DNA of 64,000 nucleotides, taken from positions 1,661,965-1,725,964 of the forward strand of contig BPGH01000001.1 of NCBI GenBank assembly GCA_026002935.1, in the 5' to 3' direction. This stretch comes from Acidimicrobiia bacterium. GTDB lineage: Bacteria > Actinomycetota > Acidimicrobiia > IMCC26256 > PALSA-610. This document shows positions 36,881-44,939 of this stretch, piece by piece; the first letter of the stretch is position 1; each line of letters starts with the position of its first letter. Below the pieces are notes generated by a model. That model ran no database searches. It worked only from the letters and a program-made list of their open reading frames with translations, and was not told where the DNA came from. The translations under genes were made by a program, and so were the position numbers.

Positions 36881-36886
36881 ACGCTA
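36881..36886 (-). promoter_or_regulatory. -10 element (TAGCGT) for purK
   Basis: TAGCGT on the minus strand, seven bases before the GTG at 36873. Confidence 0.5.
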
Positions 36887-36957
36887 CGGGGCGCGCCGGG
36901 TCCCGGTGGCGCGTCCGGTGCCGGGGCGGCGCGCCCCGCCCGGGCGCGTGCCGCCCC

Positions 36958-38097
36958 TCAGAGCGCGAGCGGCGGCACGCCCGCCGGGAGCGCCGCCGGC
37001 TCCTCGGTGCGCAGCGCGTCGATCCGGTCGAGCGGCCGCTGCAGCGCGCGCTGGCGCGTGCCCATGAGGGCGGCGTACTCCTTCGCCACGGCGTCGAAGC
37101 GCTGCTGCACCTTGTCGAGCTGGGCGACGTACTTCTGCCACTGCTGCGAGAACTCGCCGAGCAGCCGCAGGATCTCGTCGGAGGTGCGCTCCAGCCGGAA
37201 GTTGTCGACGGCCTGGCGCACGACCGCGAGCACGGCGTACAGCGTGAGCGGGGAGCACAGCACGACCTTGTGCCGCAGCGCCTCGTCGAGCACCTCGCGG
37301 TCGTGCTCCTGCACGAACGCGAAGACCTGTTCGTTGGGGATGAACAGCAGCAGGCAGTCGACGGTCTCGTCGGCCGCGTCGAGGTAGCCGCGCGAGGTCA
37401 GCTCCCGCACGCGCTCGCGGACGTCGCGCAGGAACTGGTCGCGGTAGCGACGGCGCTCGAGTTCGTTGTCGGCCTCGAGGTGGCGCACGTAGTTGTCGAG
37501 CGGGAACTTCACGTCCATGTGCATGACCAGGCCGTTGGGCAGCAGGAACGTGTAGTCGGGGCGCCCGCCCGAGCCCTCCAGCGTCCGCTGGCGCCGGTAG
37601 TTGACCCCTTCGAGGAACCCGGCGAGCCGCAGCACGTCGTCGGCCATGCGCTCGCCCCACTGGCCCCGCGCCTTCTGGCTGGCGAGCGCCTCCCGCAGCT
37701 GGCGGGTGTGGGCCGTGAGCTCCGCGAGGCCCTCGTGCTGGCGGCGCAGCTCGTTCGCCAGCTCGCCGAAGGCCCGCCGCCGGTCGGCGTCGAGGCCCCG
37801 CACGAGCTCCCCCACCTTGTGGAGCTCGCCGGTCATGGCCGAGAGCTGCTGGTCGATGAGCGCCTTCTTCCCCGCGAGCTCCGAGGAGGCCCGCAGCCGG
37901 TCGTGCTCGAGCAGCGTGCGGTTCGCGTCGAGCACCCGGGACAGGACCTCGTCGCCGACGCGCCGCTGCTCCTCGGCGAGGCGCCGCAGCTCCTGCGCGA
38001 GCGCGTCGTCCGCGGGCGCCGCGCGCCGGCGCACGAGGAGCGCCGCGGCGCACGCGCCGGCCGCCGCCGACAGGATCGCGATGAGCACCGTCGCCAT
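36958..38097 (-). CDS. rmuC: DNA recombination protein RmuC homologue
   Basis: A 379-residue protein with an N-terminal membrane anchor (MATVLIAILSAAAGACAAAL), a long coiled coil, then the PD-(D/E)xK-like nuclease core. RGQWGERMADDVLRLAGFLE, GGRPDYTFLLPNGLVMHMDV and KFPLDNYVRHLEA carry the conserved Asp and Lys. CLLLFIPNEQVFAFVQEHD and VVLCSPLTLYAVLAVVRQAV follow. RmuC limits recombination at short inverted repeats in other bacteria. The ATG at 38097 follows TAGGGT by seven bases. Confidence 0.92.
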   Translation of the reverse strand: MATVLIAILSAAAGACAAALLVRRRAAPADDALAQELRRLAEEQRRVGDEVLSRVLDANRTLLEHDRLRASSELAGKKALIDQQLSAMTGELHKVGELVRGLDADRRRAFGELANELRRQHEGLAELTAHTRQLREALASQKARGQWGERMADDVLRLAGFLEGVNYRRQRTLEGSGGRPDYTFLLPNGLVMHMDVKFPLDNYVRHLEADNELERRRYRDQFLRDVRERVRELTSRGYLDAADETVDCLLLFIPNEQVFAFVQEHDREVLDEALRHKVVLCSPLTLYAVLAVVRQAVDNFRLERTSDEILRLLGEFSQQWQKYVAQLDKVQQRFDAVAKEYAALMGTRQRALQRPLDRIDALRTEEPAALPAGVPPLAL

Positions 38098-38104
38098 GGC
38101 GGCG

Positions 38105-38110
38105 ACCCTA
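38105..38110 (-). promoter_or_regulatory. -10 element (TAGGGT) for rmuC
   Basis: TAGGGT on the minus strand, seven bases before the ATG at 38097. Confidence 0.5.
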
Positions 38111-38145
38111 ACGACGGGGTGTGACAGCGACGGGGACCGCCCGGG

Positions 38146-38224
38146 GCGGGGCTCAGGCGCCGACGGGTGGGCCCGGCGCCCCCCCCGGCCGGGCGGTGCC
38201 GCGGGCGCCGGCGGGGCTCAGGCG
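38146..38224. repeat. 14-bp direct repeat around a GC-rich spacer
   Basis: GCGGGGCTCAGGCG occurs at 38146-38159 and again at 38211-38224. Between them are an eight-C run and GC-rich inverted segments. The second copy contains the stop codon of the LemA-like gene, so the first may be a relic of a local duplication of that gene's end. Confidence 0.4.
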
Positions 38225-38763
38225 GAGGCAGGGAGCGCCAGCTCGGGGATCTCGCCGTGACCGAGCACCGCCGCGACGAGGCCCTGCACCGGCCCGTCGC
38301 GCTCGGCCTGGTAGGCGCGCACGGCGTCGTCGAAGGACGCCACGCCCTCGGGCGGCGCCGCGCCGCGGAACGCCCCGAGCGCGGCGCCGACCTCCGCGTC
38401 GGCCGACAGGCGCGGCGAGGCCGCCGCGACGGCGTCGAAGCGGCGGGCCAGCCCCTCGAGGTCGTTCGCGGCGCCGACCTGCGCGGCGACGCCGGCACCG
38501 TCGCGGGCCGACCGCCACTCGCCGAGCGCCGCGTCGAGCTCCTCGACGAGTGCCGCGGCGGGGCCCGGCGTGCCGCGGGCGGCGTCCGCCGCGGCCGCGA
38601 GGCGCACGTACCGCTCGTCGAGCGCGGGCGCGATCGCGTCCCAGCGCCGGTCCACCTCGTCGCGTGCGGCCTCGAGGTCGGGGCGCGTGACGAGCACGAC
38701 CACGGACGCGGCCACCGCGAGCAGGACGAGCAGGAGCAGCAGCACCCGGCGCAGCGCGCGCAT
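38218..38763 (-). CDS. LemA-like membrane-anchored helical protein
   Basis: A 181-residue protein with an N-terminal membrane helix (VLLLLLVLLAVAASVVVLVT). The helical outer domain begins LEAARDEVDRRWDAIAPALD, then ERYVRLAAAADAARGTPGPA. That echoes the LemA pattern (a charged N-R-EVDRAW-helix and a long helical bundle), but the classic PNLVETVKGYA segment is poorly kept. I call it LemA-like with moderate confidence; the function of LemA is not settled. A TAGGGT element lies nine bases upstream. Confidence 0.55.
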   Translation of the reverse strand: MRALRRVLLLLLVLLAVAASVVVLVTRPDLEAARDEVDRRWDAIAPALDERYVRLAAAADAARGTPGPAAALVEELDAALGEWRSARDGAGVAAQVGAANDLEGLARRFDAVAAASPRLSADAEVGAALGAFRGAAPPEGVASFDDAVRAYQAERDGPVQGLVAAVLGHGEIPELALPASA

Positions 38764-38811
38764 GGACGGGAAACCCTAGCGGCGGCACTCCCGCGCCCAC
38801 CGGATCGCCGC

Positions 38812-38817
38812 TAGCCT
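38812..38817 (+). promoter_or_regulatory. -10 element (TAGCCT) for the thermonuclease gene
   Basis: TAGCCT ends seven bases before the GTG at 38825. Confidence 0.45.
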
Positions 38818-38824
38818 CCCGCGA

Positions 38825-39331
38825 GTGGCCCGCTCCCGGGCCGCGGCTCGTGGCCTGCCGCTCGTGCTGGCCGCCCTGGCCGGGAGCGCCGGGTGGGGGT
38901 GGCACGCGGCGGGCCGCGCCGCGGCGACGTTCCACGCGACGGTCGTCGAGGTCGTCGACGGCGACACCTTCGTCGTGCGGTACGCGAACGGGCGCCGCGA
39001 CACGGTCCGCATGCTCGGTGTCGACGCGCCCGAGACCGTGCACCCCGACCGGCCGGTCGAGTGCTTCGGTCCCGAGGCGCGCGCGTACACCACGGCGCGC
39101 CTGCACGGGCGGGCAGTGGTGCTCGAGACCGACGCCGAGCCGCGCGACGCGTACGGGCGGCTGCTCGCGTCCGTGCGGGTCGGCGGCGAGCGGGTCGAGG
39201 ACGAGCTGCTGCGCCGCGGCCTGGCGCGCTACCTCGTGATCGCGCCCAACACCCGCCGTGCCCGCGCGCTGCTGGCCGCGGAGCTCGACGCGCGCACGGC
39301 CCGCCGCGGCCTGTGGGGCGCGTGCGCGTGA
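38825..39331 (+). CDS. thermonuclease (staphylococcal nuclease homologue), exported
   Basis: A 168-residue SNase-like nuclease with a signal or anchor sequence (RGLPLVLAALAGSAGWGWHA). The OB-fold core begins VVEVVDGDTFVVRY. The catalytic residues are all there: Arg and Glu in DTVRMLGVDAPETVHP and the second Arg in RDAYGRLLASV. The tail reads DELLRRGLARYLVIAPN. It probably degrades DNA/RNA outside the membrane with Ca2+. It is transcribed divergently from the LemA-like gene. Confidence 0.88.
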   Translation: MARSRAAARGLPLVLAALAGSAGWGWHAAGRAAATFHATVVEVVDGDTFVVRYANGRRDTVRMLGVDAPETVHPDRPVECFGPEARAYTTARLHGRAVVLETDAEPRDAYGRLLASVRVGGERVEDELLRRGLARYLVIAPNTRRARALLAAELDARTARRGLWGACA

Positions 39332-39427
39332 GGCCGGCCGGTGCCGCGGCGCACGCGGCCGGCGCGGTCGCCCAGTCGCGGGTGCCGCGCCGTGGTCACC
39401 CGCCTACGGGACGGCATCCCGGCGCGC

Positions 39428-39832
39428 TCAGTCGGCGAGGTCGCCGAGCAGCGCGTGGAGCTGCGCCCGCACCGCCGGGTCGGGGATCGCGCCGATGCTG
39501 TGGTACTCGCGCCCGCCGACGGTCACCCGCAGGGTGCCGTTCGCGGCGCGCAGGTCTCCGGCGCCGGCCGCGTCGAGCAGCGCCCGGATCCGGGCCTGCA
39601 CGGCCCGGTCGGGGAGCGGCTCGGTCCGCCGGGGGCCCTCGCCGGCGAGGAGGTCGACCGCGGGCGCCCGGTCCGGCACCCGGCGCGCCGGCCCGCCCGG
39701 CGCCGGGCCGGCCGGGCGCGGCGGGCGGATGGCCGCGAGCGCGGCGGCGCCGAGCCCGAGCAGCGACCCGAAGGCGACGGCGAACCACACCACGCCTCGC
39801 GCATCGGCAGCACGGACGGCCCACTTGACCAC
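39428..39832 (-). CDS. small membrane-anchored hypothetical protein
   Basis: A 134-residue protein with one membrane helix near the N-terminus (GVVWFAVAFGSLLGLGAAAL), a proline-rich linker and a small folded end: QARIRALLDAAGAGDLRAAN, TLRVTVGGREYHSIGAIPDP. I do not recognise the family. The GTG at 39832 lies inside a TGACCAC-N5-GTGGTCA inverted repeat, which could block initiation or be a protein site. Confidence 0.6.
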   Translation of the reverse strand: MVKWAVRAADARGVVWFAVAFGSLLGLGAAALAAIRPPRPAGPAPGGPARRVPDRAPAVDLLAGEGPRRTEPLPDRAVQARIRALLDAAGAGDLRAANGTLRVTVGGREYHSIGAIPDPAVRAQLHALLGDLAD

Positions 39833-39844
39833 GCGAAGTGGTCA
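39826..39844. promoter_or_regulatory. inverted repeat over a start codon
   Basis: TGACCAC, GCGAA, GTGGTCA: perfect seven-base arms. It covers the GTG start at 39832 of the small membrane protein. It could be an operator or an mRNA hairpin that hides the start. Confidence 0.45.
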
Positions 39845-39858
39845 TCGGCCCGGTGATC

Positions 39859-41217
39859 TCACCCTGCGCGCGTCGAGGCGAGCACCTCGTCGACGATCTC
39901 GATCGTCGTGCCCGGGTGCAGGAACGCCAGCCGGGCGACGGGCTCGCCGTGCCAGCGCGACGGGGCGACGAACGCCACCTGCTCGTCGAGCAGCCGGCGC
40001 GCCCACGCGTCGTAGTCGGGGCCGGCCCAGCCCCGCCGCCGGAACAGGACGATCGACAGCTCGGGCTCGCGCACGAGCTCCAGGTGCGGGGCGGCGGCGA
40101 CACGCGCCGCGGCGGCCCGGGCGGTCGCGAGCACCCGCTCGATCGCGTCCCGGTACGCGTCGGTGCCGTGGACCGCGAGCGAGAACCACAGCGGCAGGCC
40201 GCGCGCGCGGCGGGTGAGGTGGTGCGCGAGATCCGAGGGGTTCCAGACCCCCGGCTCGTCGTGGATGACGTCGAGGTACGACGCGTCCTGCGTGTGCGTC
40301 GCGCGTGCGAGCGCCGGATCGCGGTACAGGAGCGCCGCGCAGTCGAACGGCGCGAACAGCCACTTGTGCGGGTCGATCACGACGGAGTCGGCCCGTTCGA
40401 TCCCGGCGAAGCGCGGACGCGCGCTCGGCGCGAGCAACGCCGCGCCCCCGTAGGCCGCGTCGACGTGCATCCAGAGGCGATGGCGCGCGCAGACCTCCGC
40501 GACGCCGGCGAGGTCGTCGACGATCCCCGCGTTGGTCGTGCCCGCCGTGGCCGCGACCGCGCACACCGAGGCGGCGTCGCCGTCGGCGTCGAGCGCCGCC
40601 GCGACCGCCGCGCCGTCGAGGCGGTCGTCGGGTGCGGCGACCACCAGGGGCTCGAGGTCGAGCAGGCGCAGCGCGTTCGCGATCGAGGCGTGGGCCTGCT
40701 CGCCGACCACGACCCGCAGGCGCCGGCCGGTGGGCGCGCCGGACCGGCGCGCCGTGTCGCGCGCGACCGCCAGCGCCGACAGGTTCGCGGCCGAGCCGCC
40801 CGGCACGAAGCAGCCGCCCGCGTCCCGGGGCAGCCCCACCAGGTCGGCGAGGAAGCGCAGCGCCTGGTTCTCGGCGTGCACGGCGCCGGCCGCCTCGAGC
40901 CACGACACGCCCGACAGGCTCGACGCCGACACGACCATGTCGAACAGCAGCGAGGCCTTCGTCGGCGCGGCGGGGATGAACGCGAGGAACCTCGGGCTGT
41001 CGCACGAGATCACGGCCGGGGCGAGCACGCGCTCGAACGTCGCCATGACCGCCTCCGGGTCGTTGCCCGCGGGGCCGATCGGGTCGGGCGCGAGCGCGGC
41101 CAGCGTCGCCGGGTCGACCGTGCGGTCGAGCGGCACGGGATCGAGCCGCAGGCGCGCGTCCGTGTACGCGTACACGACGCGTGCGATCCGTTCGGTGAGC
41201 TCGTCGAAGCGGTGCAC
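39859..41217 (-). CDS. PLP-dependent decarboxylase (aromatic-L-amino-acid decarboxylase family)
   Basis: A 452-residue group II decarboxylase. The GTG at 41217 follows TACCGT by eight bases. GCFVPGGSAANLSALAVARD is the phosphate-binding loop; EQAHASIANALRLL carries the ring-stacking His; LWMHVDAAYGGAALLAP the Asp; and VVIDPHKWLFAPFDCAALLY the Schiff-base Lys. The flexible loop region is THTQDASYLDVIHDEPGVWN. It makes an amine from an aromatic or related amino acid; the exact substrate is not readable. Homologues include tryptophan, tyrosine and DOPA decarboxylases. Confidence 0.88.
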   Translation of the reverse strand: MHRFDELTERIARVVYAYTDARLRLDPVPLDRTVDPATLAALAPDPIGPAGNDPEAVMATFERVLAPAVISCDSPRFLAFIPAAPTKASLLFDMVVSASSLSGVSWLEAAGAVHAENQALRFLADLVGLPRDAGGCFVPGGSAANLSALAVARDTARRSGAPTGRRLRVVVGEQAHASIANALRLLDLEPLVVAAPDDRLDGAAVAAALDADGDAASVCAVAATAGTTNAGIVDDLAGVAEVCARHRLWMHVDAAYGGAALLAPSARPRFAGIERADSVVIDPHKWLFAPFDCAALLYRDPALARATHTQDASYLDVIHDEPGVWNPSDLAHHLTRRARGLPLWFSLAVHGTDAYRDAIERVLATARAAAARVAAAPHLELVREPELSIVLFRRRGWAGPDYDAWARRLLDEQVAFVAPSRWHGEPVARLAFLHPGTTIEIVDEVLASTRAG

Positions 41218-41225
41218 GCCGCCGC

Positions 41226-41231
41226 ACGGTA
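41226..41231 (-). promoter_or_regulatory. -10 element (TACCGT) for the decarboxylase
   Basis: TACCGT on the minus strand, eight bases before the GTG at 41217. Confidence 0.4.
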
Positions 41232-41247
41232 GCGGCGGGCGCGCGCC

Positions 41248-41559
41248 TCAGCGCACGGCGAGGTGGGCGCGCAGCTTCCCGAGTGCGTCGCCGAGCAGCA
41301 CCCGCGCCTCGGCGCGGGTGCAGCCGAGCTGCGGCGCGAGCTCCTTCAGCGACCGGGGGCCGCGGCCGTCGAGACCGAACCGGCCGAACACGACCGCGCG
41401 CTCGCGCGCCGTCAACATCGCGAACGCGCGGGCATCGGCCCGCAGCTCCAGGGCGTCGAGGTCGGGCTCGCCGTCGCCGGCGACCTCGGGACCCGCCGTC
41501 GCGTCGGGGTAGGGCCACCCGTCGTCGGTCGGGAACAGCGGCAACGTGGAGCGGACCAT
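41248..41559 (-). CDS. small sigma-70 region-4-like DNA-binding protein
   Basis: A 103-residue protein. The acidic, proline-rich N-terminus is followed by DARAFAMLTARERAVVFGRF and GLDGRGPRSLKELAPQLGCT, then RAEARVLLGDALGKLRAHLA. This is the helix-turn-helix of sigma region 4 with no region 2, so it cannot act alone as a sigma factor. It may bind -35-like DNA or regulate another sigma. A GGGGAGG ribosome site lies close before the ATG. Gene neighbours give no clear role. Confidence 0.7.
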   Translation of the reverse strand: MVRSTLPLFPTDDGWPYPDATAGPEVAGDGEPDLDALELRADARAFAMLTARERAVVFGRFGLDGRGPRSLKELAPQLGCTRAEARVLLGDALGKLRAHLAVR

Positions 41560-41611
41560 GACGACCTCCCCGTCGGGGTCCCCCGCATCGTGACCCCCGT
41601 GGGAGGGTGCG

Positions 41612-43531
41612 TCAACGGCCGCCCGGCGGCCCGGGGTGGCCGAGCCGGTGCCGCCGGCGGGGCCGCGGCGGACGGGCGGCCGCCAGCGTCGCGCGCACCG
41701 CGGCCAGCTCGGCGCGCGGGTCGACCGAGTGGCCCCGGGCCTCGTCGGCCTGGCGCCGGAGCGGGTCGAGCCACGGGCTCGGGTCGCGCCGCGCCTTGGG
41801 GCGGCCGTCGGGCCCGCGACGGCGCGCGTACGAGCAGTGCAGCTCGTCGTGCGCGCGGCTGAGCGCCACGTGCAGCAGACGCCGCTCCTCCGCCAGCGCC
41901 TCGGGCGACGTCGCCCAGGCGATCGGCACGAGCCCGCGCTCGAGGCCGGTGACGAACACCACCGACCACTCCAGACCCTTGGCCCCGTGGAAGGTCACGA
42001 GGTCGACGCCGCGACCGCCCGGCGGGTCGGCGCGGGTCGCGACGTCGAGCCACGCGAGGAACCCGCCGAGGGTGCCGCGCCCGCCTTCGGCCGCGAGGTA
42101 CTCCCGCCCGAGCCGCACGAGGGCCGCACGCTGCGCGGCGAGCTCCTCGGGGGCGAAGGCGGCCCCGGCGCGCCCGCCCGGCCCGCCGGGCGCCGCGGAC
42201 GCGTCGGACGCGTCGGACGCGTCGTGGGCGTCGTACGCGTCGGGATCGCCGTCGGGGGGCGGCAGGTCGTCACCGGCGGCGAGGTCCGCGAGGTGGTCCG
42301 CGAACGGCCGCCCCGGCAGCTCGCGCTCGGCGCGCCGCAGCTCGTCGAGGAGGTGGCGGGCCGCGCCGCGGTCGGTGACGCGCCCGGCCCCGGGCCGCCG
42401 GTACGGGATGCCGCGCCGTTCGAACGCCGCCTCGAAGCGCGCCGCCTGCGCGTTGGTGCGGAACAGCACCGCCATGCGGTCCCACGGCACGCCGTGGGTG
42501 AACGCGCGCCAGCAGGCCTGCGCGACGCCCGCCGCCTCCGCGTCGTCGTCGGCGTACTCGGTGACCGACGGCGCCGCGCCGTCGGGCCGCACCGCGCGCA
42601 CGGGGGCCGCGTCCGCGCCGGGGTCGCCCGCGGCCTCGGGCGCGGCGGGCCGGCCCAGCACCGACGCGCTCGCGGCGACGACCTGCGGGGTGGACCGGTA
42701 GTTGCGGGTGAGGCGGATCGTCGTGCCACCCGGGAAGTGCCGCCCGAACTCCCCGAGCACGCCGGCGTCGGCGCCCGCGAAGCCGTAGATCGCCTGCGCC
42801 GTGTCGCCCACGACGCACAGGTCGTCGCGGTCGCCGAGCCACGCGCGCAGCAGCCGGACCTGCAGCGGGGTCGCGTCCTGGAACTCGTCCACGAACAGGT
42901 GGCGGAACCGGAAGCGCTGCGCCGCCGCGAACAGCGGGTCGCGCTCGATCGCGTCCGCGCACCACCACAGCAGGTCGTCGAAGTCGCACGCGCGCCTCCG
43001 GCGCATGGCCGTCTCGTAGCGCGCGTAGATCTCGGCCATCTCCGTCGGCGGGACGGCGGTACGCCGTCCGGCGCGACGTGCCGCCGCCGCGTAGCCGTCG
43101 GGTGTGCACATCGCCGCCTTGGCCCACTCGATCTCCGCGGCGGCGTCCGCGACCGAGACCGGGGTGCCCTGCACGACGGGCCCGAGCACGCGGGCCTTGG
43201 AGCCGACGACGACCGGTGGCTCCCGGCCCTGTTCGGCGGCCCGCCGCCGGAGCTGCGCGAGCGCGAGCGCGTGGAAGGTGCCGGCGGTCACCCGGTCGGC
43301 GCCGAGACGCCCCAGCCGTTCGGTGAGCTCGCCCGCGGCCTTGCGGGTGAAGGTGACGGCGAGGACGTGCGCGGCGTCGGCGCTGCCCTCGCGGACGCGC
43401 CACGCGATCCGGCGCGTGAGCACCCGCGTCTTGCCCGACCCGGCGGGCGCCACGATCGCGAGGGGCGACGCCGTGCTCGTCACGGCCTCGCGTTGCGCGG
43501 GGTCGAGGTCGTCGAGGAGCGGGTCGCCCAC
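41612..43531 (-). CDS. UvrD/Rep-type superfamily I DNA helicase
   Basis: A 639-residue ATP-dependent 3'-5' helicase. The GTG at 43531 is chosen because the Q-motif stretch LLDDLDPAQREAVTS follows directly; longer readings upstream have low-quality sequence. Walker A is VAPAGSGKTRVLTRRIAWRV. Motif Ia is AVTFTRKAAGELTERLGRL, motif II FVDEFQDATPLQ, motif III VVGDTAQAIYGFAGAD, motif IV TRNYRSTPQVVAA, motif V TFHGAKGLEW and motif VI RRLLHVALSRAHDEL. The linker has a DASDASDAS repeat. It lacks the AddB/RecB nuclease domain. The role is probably DNA repair or replication restart. Confidence 0.92.
   Translation of the reverse strand: MGDPLLDDLDPAQREAVTSTASPLAIVAPAGSGKTRVLTRRIAWRVREGSADAAHVLAVTFTRKAAGELTERLGRLGADRVTAGTFHALALAQLRRRAAEQGREPPVVVGSKARVLGPVVQGTPVSVADAAAEIEWAKAAMCTPDGYAAAARRAGRRTAVPPTEMAEIYARYETAMRRRRACDFDDLLWWCADAIERDPLFAAAQRFRFRHLFVDEFQDATPLQVRLLRAWLGDRDDLCVVGDTAQAIYGFAGADAGVLGEFGRHFPGGTTIRLTRNYRSTPQVVAASASVLGRPAAPEAAGDPGADAAPVRAVRPDGAAPSVTEYADDDAEAAGVAQACWRAFTHGVPWDRMAVLFRTNAQAARFEAAFERRGIPYRRPGAGRVTDRGAARHLLDELRRAERELPGRPFADHLADLAAGDDLPPPDGDPDAYDAHDASDASDASAAPGGPGGRAGAAFAPEELAAQRAALVRLGREYLAAEGGRGTLGGFLAWLDVATRADPPGGRGVDLVTFHGAKGLEWSVVFVTGLERGLVPIAWATSPEALAEERRLLHVALSRAHDELHCSYARRRGPDGRPKARRDPSPWLDPLRRQADEARGHSVDPRAELAAVRATLAAARPPRPRRRHRLGHPGPPGGR
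42197..42240. repeat. 9-bp coding tandem repeat in the helicase gene
   Basis: GCGTCGGAC-type units encode DAYDAHDASDASDASA. It is a flexible acidic linker in the protein and could vary in copy number. Confidence 0.5.
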
Positions 43532-43958
43532 GCGCGCGACCGTACCGAAGGGCACCGACACCGACGGCGGTGCGCCGCGCCCGTCGCCGGGAGACCGGAC
43601 GCGAGGAGGCCCCGAGTAGTCTTCGCTGCGTCGCAGCTCCGATCTCCTCGGGGCCCTCCCTGCGCCGTCACCGTGACCGGCGGCTCGCCCTCGCGGGCGC
43701 CGCCGACGCACGCTGTCGGCGACCCGGCCACCGTCCGGAGACGGTGCCCGTACCGGCCGTCCGCGCACCCTTCCCGTCCTCGCACCTCGCGGTGCCCGGC
43801 GGGGTCGGCGCGTCGGCGTGCCGGCACCCGGACACTACGGCCGCGCGCGATGGTGGTCAAGCGGAATTCGCGCCGGCGCGCCGCCGCCCGCCCGCGCGGC
43901 CCGAGGGGCCCCGGGCCCACGGGGGACCGGCGCACGAGGAGCGCGAGGAGGAGACCCG
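43532..43958. other. 427-bp divergent intergenic region with hairpins
   Basis: This lies between the helicase (minus) and a small metallopeptidase (plus). No convincing coding frame is seen. It holds a nine-base stem GGCCCCGAG/CTCGGGGCC around 43610-43665, a GTCAC-C-GTGAC inverted repeat near 43663 and a stem GGCGG-CGCCC/GGGCG-CCGCC near 43680-43705. AT-richer GGTCAAGCGGAATTCG lies near 43855. It may be a structured leader or small RNA gene; none of the known RNA signatures (RNase P, tmRNA, SRP RNA) was recognised. Confidence 0.4.
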
Positions 43959-44339
43959 GTGCACATCTCCCGCCGGCGGTTCGAGCGCCTGGTCGCGGAC
44001 GCGCTCGACGCGCTGCCCGACGAGTTGCTCGCGCACGCCGACAACGTCGTGGTCGTCGTCGAGGACGAGCCGACGCCCGAGCAGGTCGGCGGCGCCGGGG
44101 CCGGCGGCGAGGGCGGGCCCGGCACCCTGTTCGGGCTGTACGAGGGCGTCGCCCTCACCGATCGCGGGCTCGACCCGCCGGTGCTCCCCGACCGCATCAC
44201 GCTGTTCCGCCGCCCGCTCGCGGACGCCTGCGCGGACGAGGACGAGCTGTTCGAGGAGATCCGCGTCACGTTGGTGCACGAACTCGCCCACCACTTCGGC
44301 ATCGACGACGACCGCCTCGACGAGCTCGGTTGGGCGTGA
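43959..44339 (+). CDS. small zincin-like metallopeptidase family protein
   Basis: A 126-residue protein. The GTG at 43959 is chosen because GAGGAGGAGA lies five to fourteen bases before it. MHISRRRFERLVADALDALP opens the domain. DRITLFRRPLADACADEDEL precedes the zinc motif VTLVHELAHHFGIDDDRLDE. This HELxHHFGIDDxRLxELG pattern is diagnostic of the minimal zincin-like family (PF06262). It lacks other domains; the substrate is unknown. Confidence 0.88.
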   Translation: MHISRRRFERLVADALDALPDELLAHADNVVVVVEDEPTPEQVGGAGAGGEGGPGTLFGLYEGVALTDRGLDPPVLPDRITLFRRPLADACADEDELFEEIRVTLVHELAHHFGIDDDRLDELGWA

Positions 44340-44395
44340 GCGCGCCCCGGCGGTGGGCGCCGCGGCGGGCCGGGCGGCGGTATATCTATCGCGCC

Positions 44396-44911
44396 ATGGA
44401 GATCGAGCTCGTCCGGGGCACCCGGCGCCGCAAGCACGTCGAGGCCGTCCTCGTCGGCGACCGCCTGCGCGTGTCGTTCCCGCGCTGGATGTCGCTCGCC
44501 GAGGCCCGCGAGGTCGCCGAGGAGCTCGCCGAGCGGATGCGGCGCCGGGTCGAGCCCGCGCGCATCGACGTCGCCGCCCGGGCCCGCCGCCTCGCCCGCA
44601 CCTACGGGCTGCCGCGGCCCCGCGAGGTCCGGTGGTCCGACCAGCAGCTCCAGCGTTGGGGGTCGTGCACGCCCGACACGCGCACGATCCGCGTCTCGTC
44701 GCGCCTCGCCGGGTACCCCTCCTGGGTGCTCGACTACGTGCTCGTGCACGAGCTCGCGCACCTCGAGGTCCCCGACCACGGTCCCGCGCACGACGCGCTC
44801 GTCGCGCGCTACCCGCTGGCGGAGCGGGCGCGGGGCTTCCTGACGGCGAAGGACCTCGACCCCGACGCGCCCGAACCCGCGCCGCTCCTCGCCGACGACG
44901 TGCGACCGTGA
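44396..44911 (+). CDS. YgjP/SprT-like (DUF45) metallopeptidase
   Basis: A 171-residue protein. ATG at 44396; the AT-rich TATATCTATC just before it is a good -10 candidate. MEIELVRGTRRRKHVEAVLV begins a beta-sheet domain. LPRPREVRWSDQQLQRWGSC contains the family's WGSC signature. LDYVLVHELAHLEVPDHGPA is the zinc motif HELxH with the third His in DHGPAHDAL. Family members are thought to act in repair or protein quality control. It is followed closely by the PH-domain gene. Confidence 0.88.
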   Translation: MEIELVRGTRRRKHVEAVLVGDRLRVSFPRWMSLAEAREVAEELAERMRRRVEPARIDVAARARRLARTYGLPRPREVRWSDQQLQRWGSCTPDTRTIRVSSRLAGYPSWVLDYVLVHELAHLEVPDHGPAHDALVARYPLAERARGFLTAKDLDPDAPEPAPLLADDVRP

Positions 44912-44927
44912 GCGCCCGGCGCGGGCC

Positions 44928-44933
44928 TACGAT
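44928..44933 (+). promoter_or_regulatory. -10 element (TACGAT) for the PH-domain gene
   Basis: TACGAT ends six bases before the ATG at 44940; leaderless spacing. Confidence 0.5.
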
Positions 44934-44939
44934 GCGGGG

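Noticed and set aside
36882-36882. GTG at 36882 as purK start
   Set aside because: It lies inside the TAGCGT -10 element; the next in-frame GTG at 36873 has the leaderless spacing.
43851-43868. A fourth CTTGACCG-type operator (GGTCAAGCGG)
   Set aside because: Only one half-site is present; the other arm is missing.
43532-43958. RNase P, tmRNA or SRP RNA gene
   Set aside because: None of the conserved core sequences of these RNAs could be found in the region.
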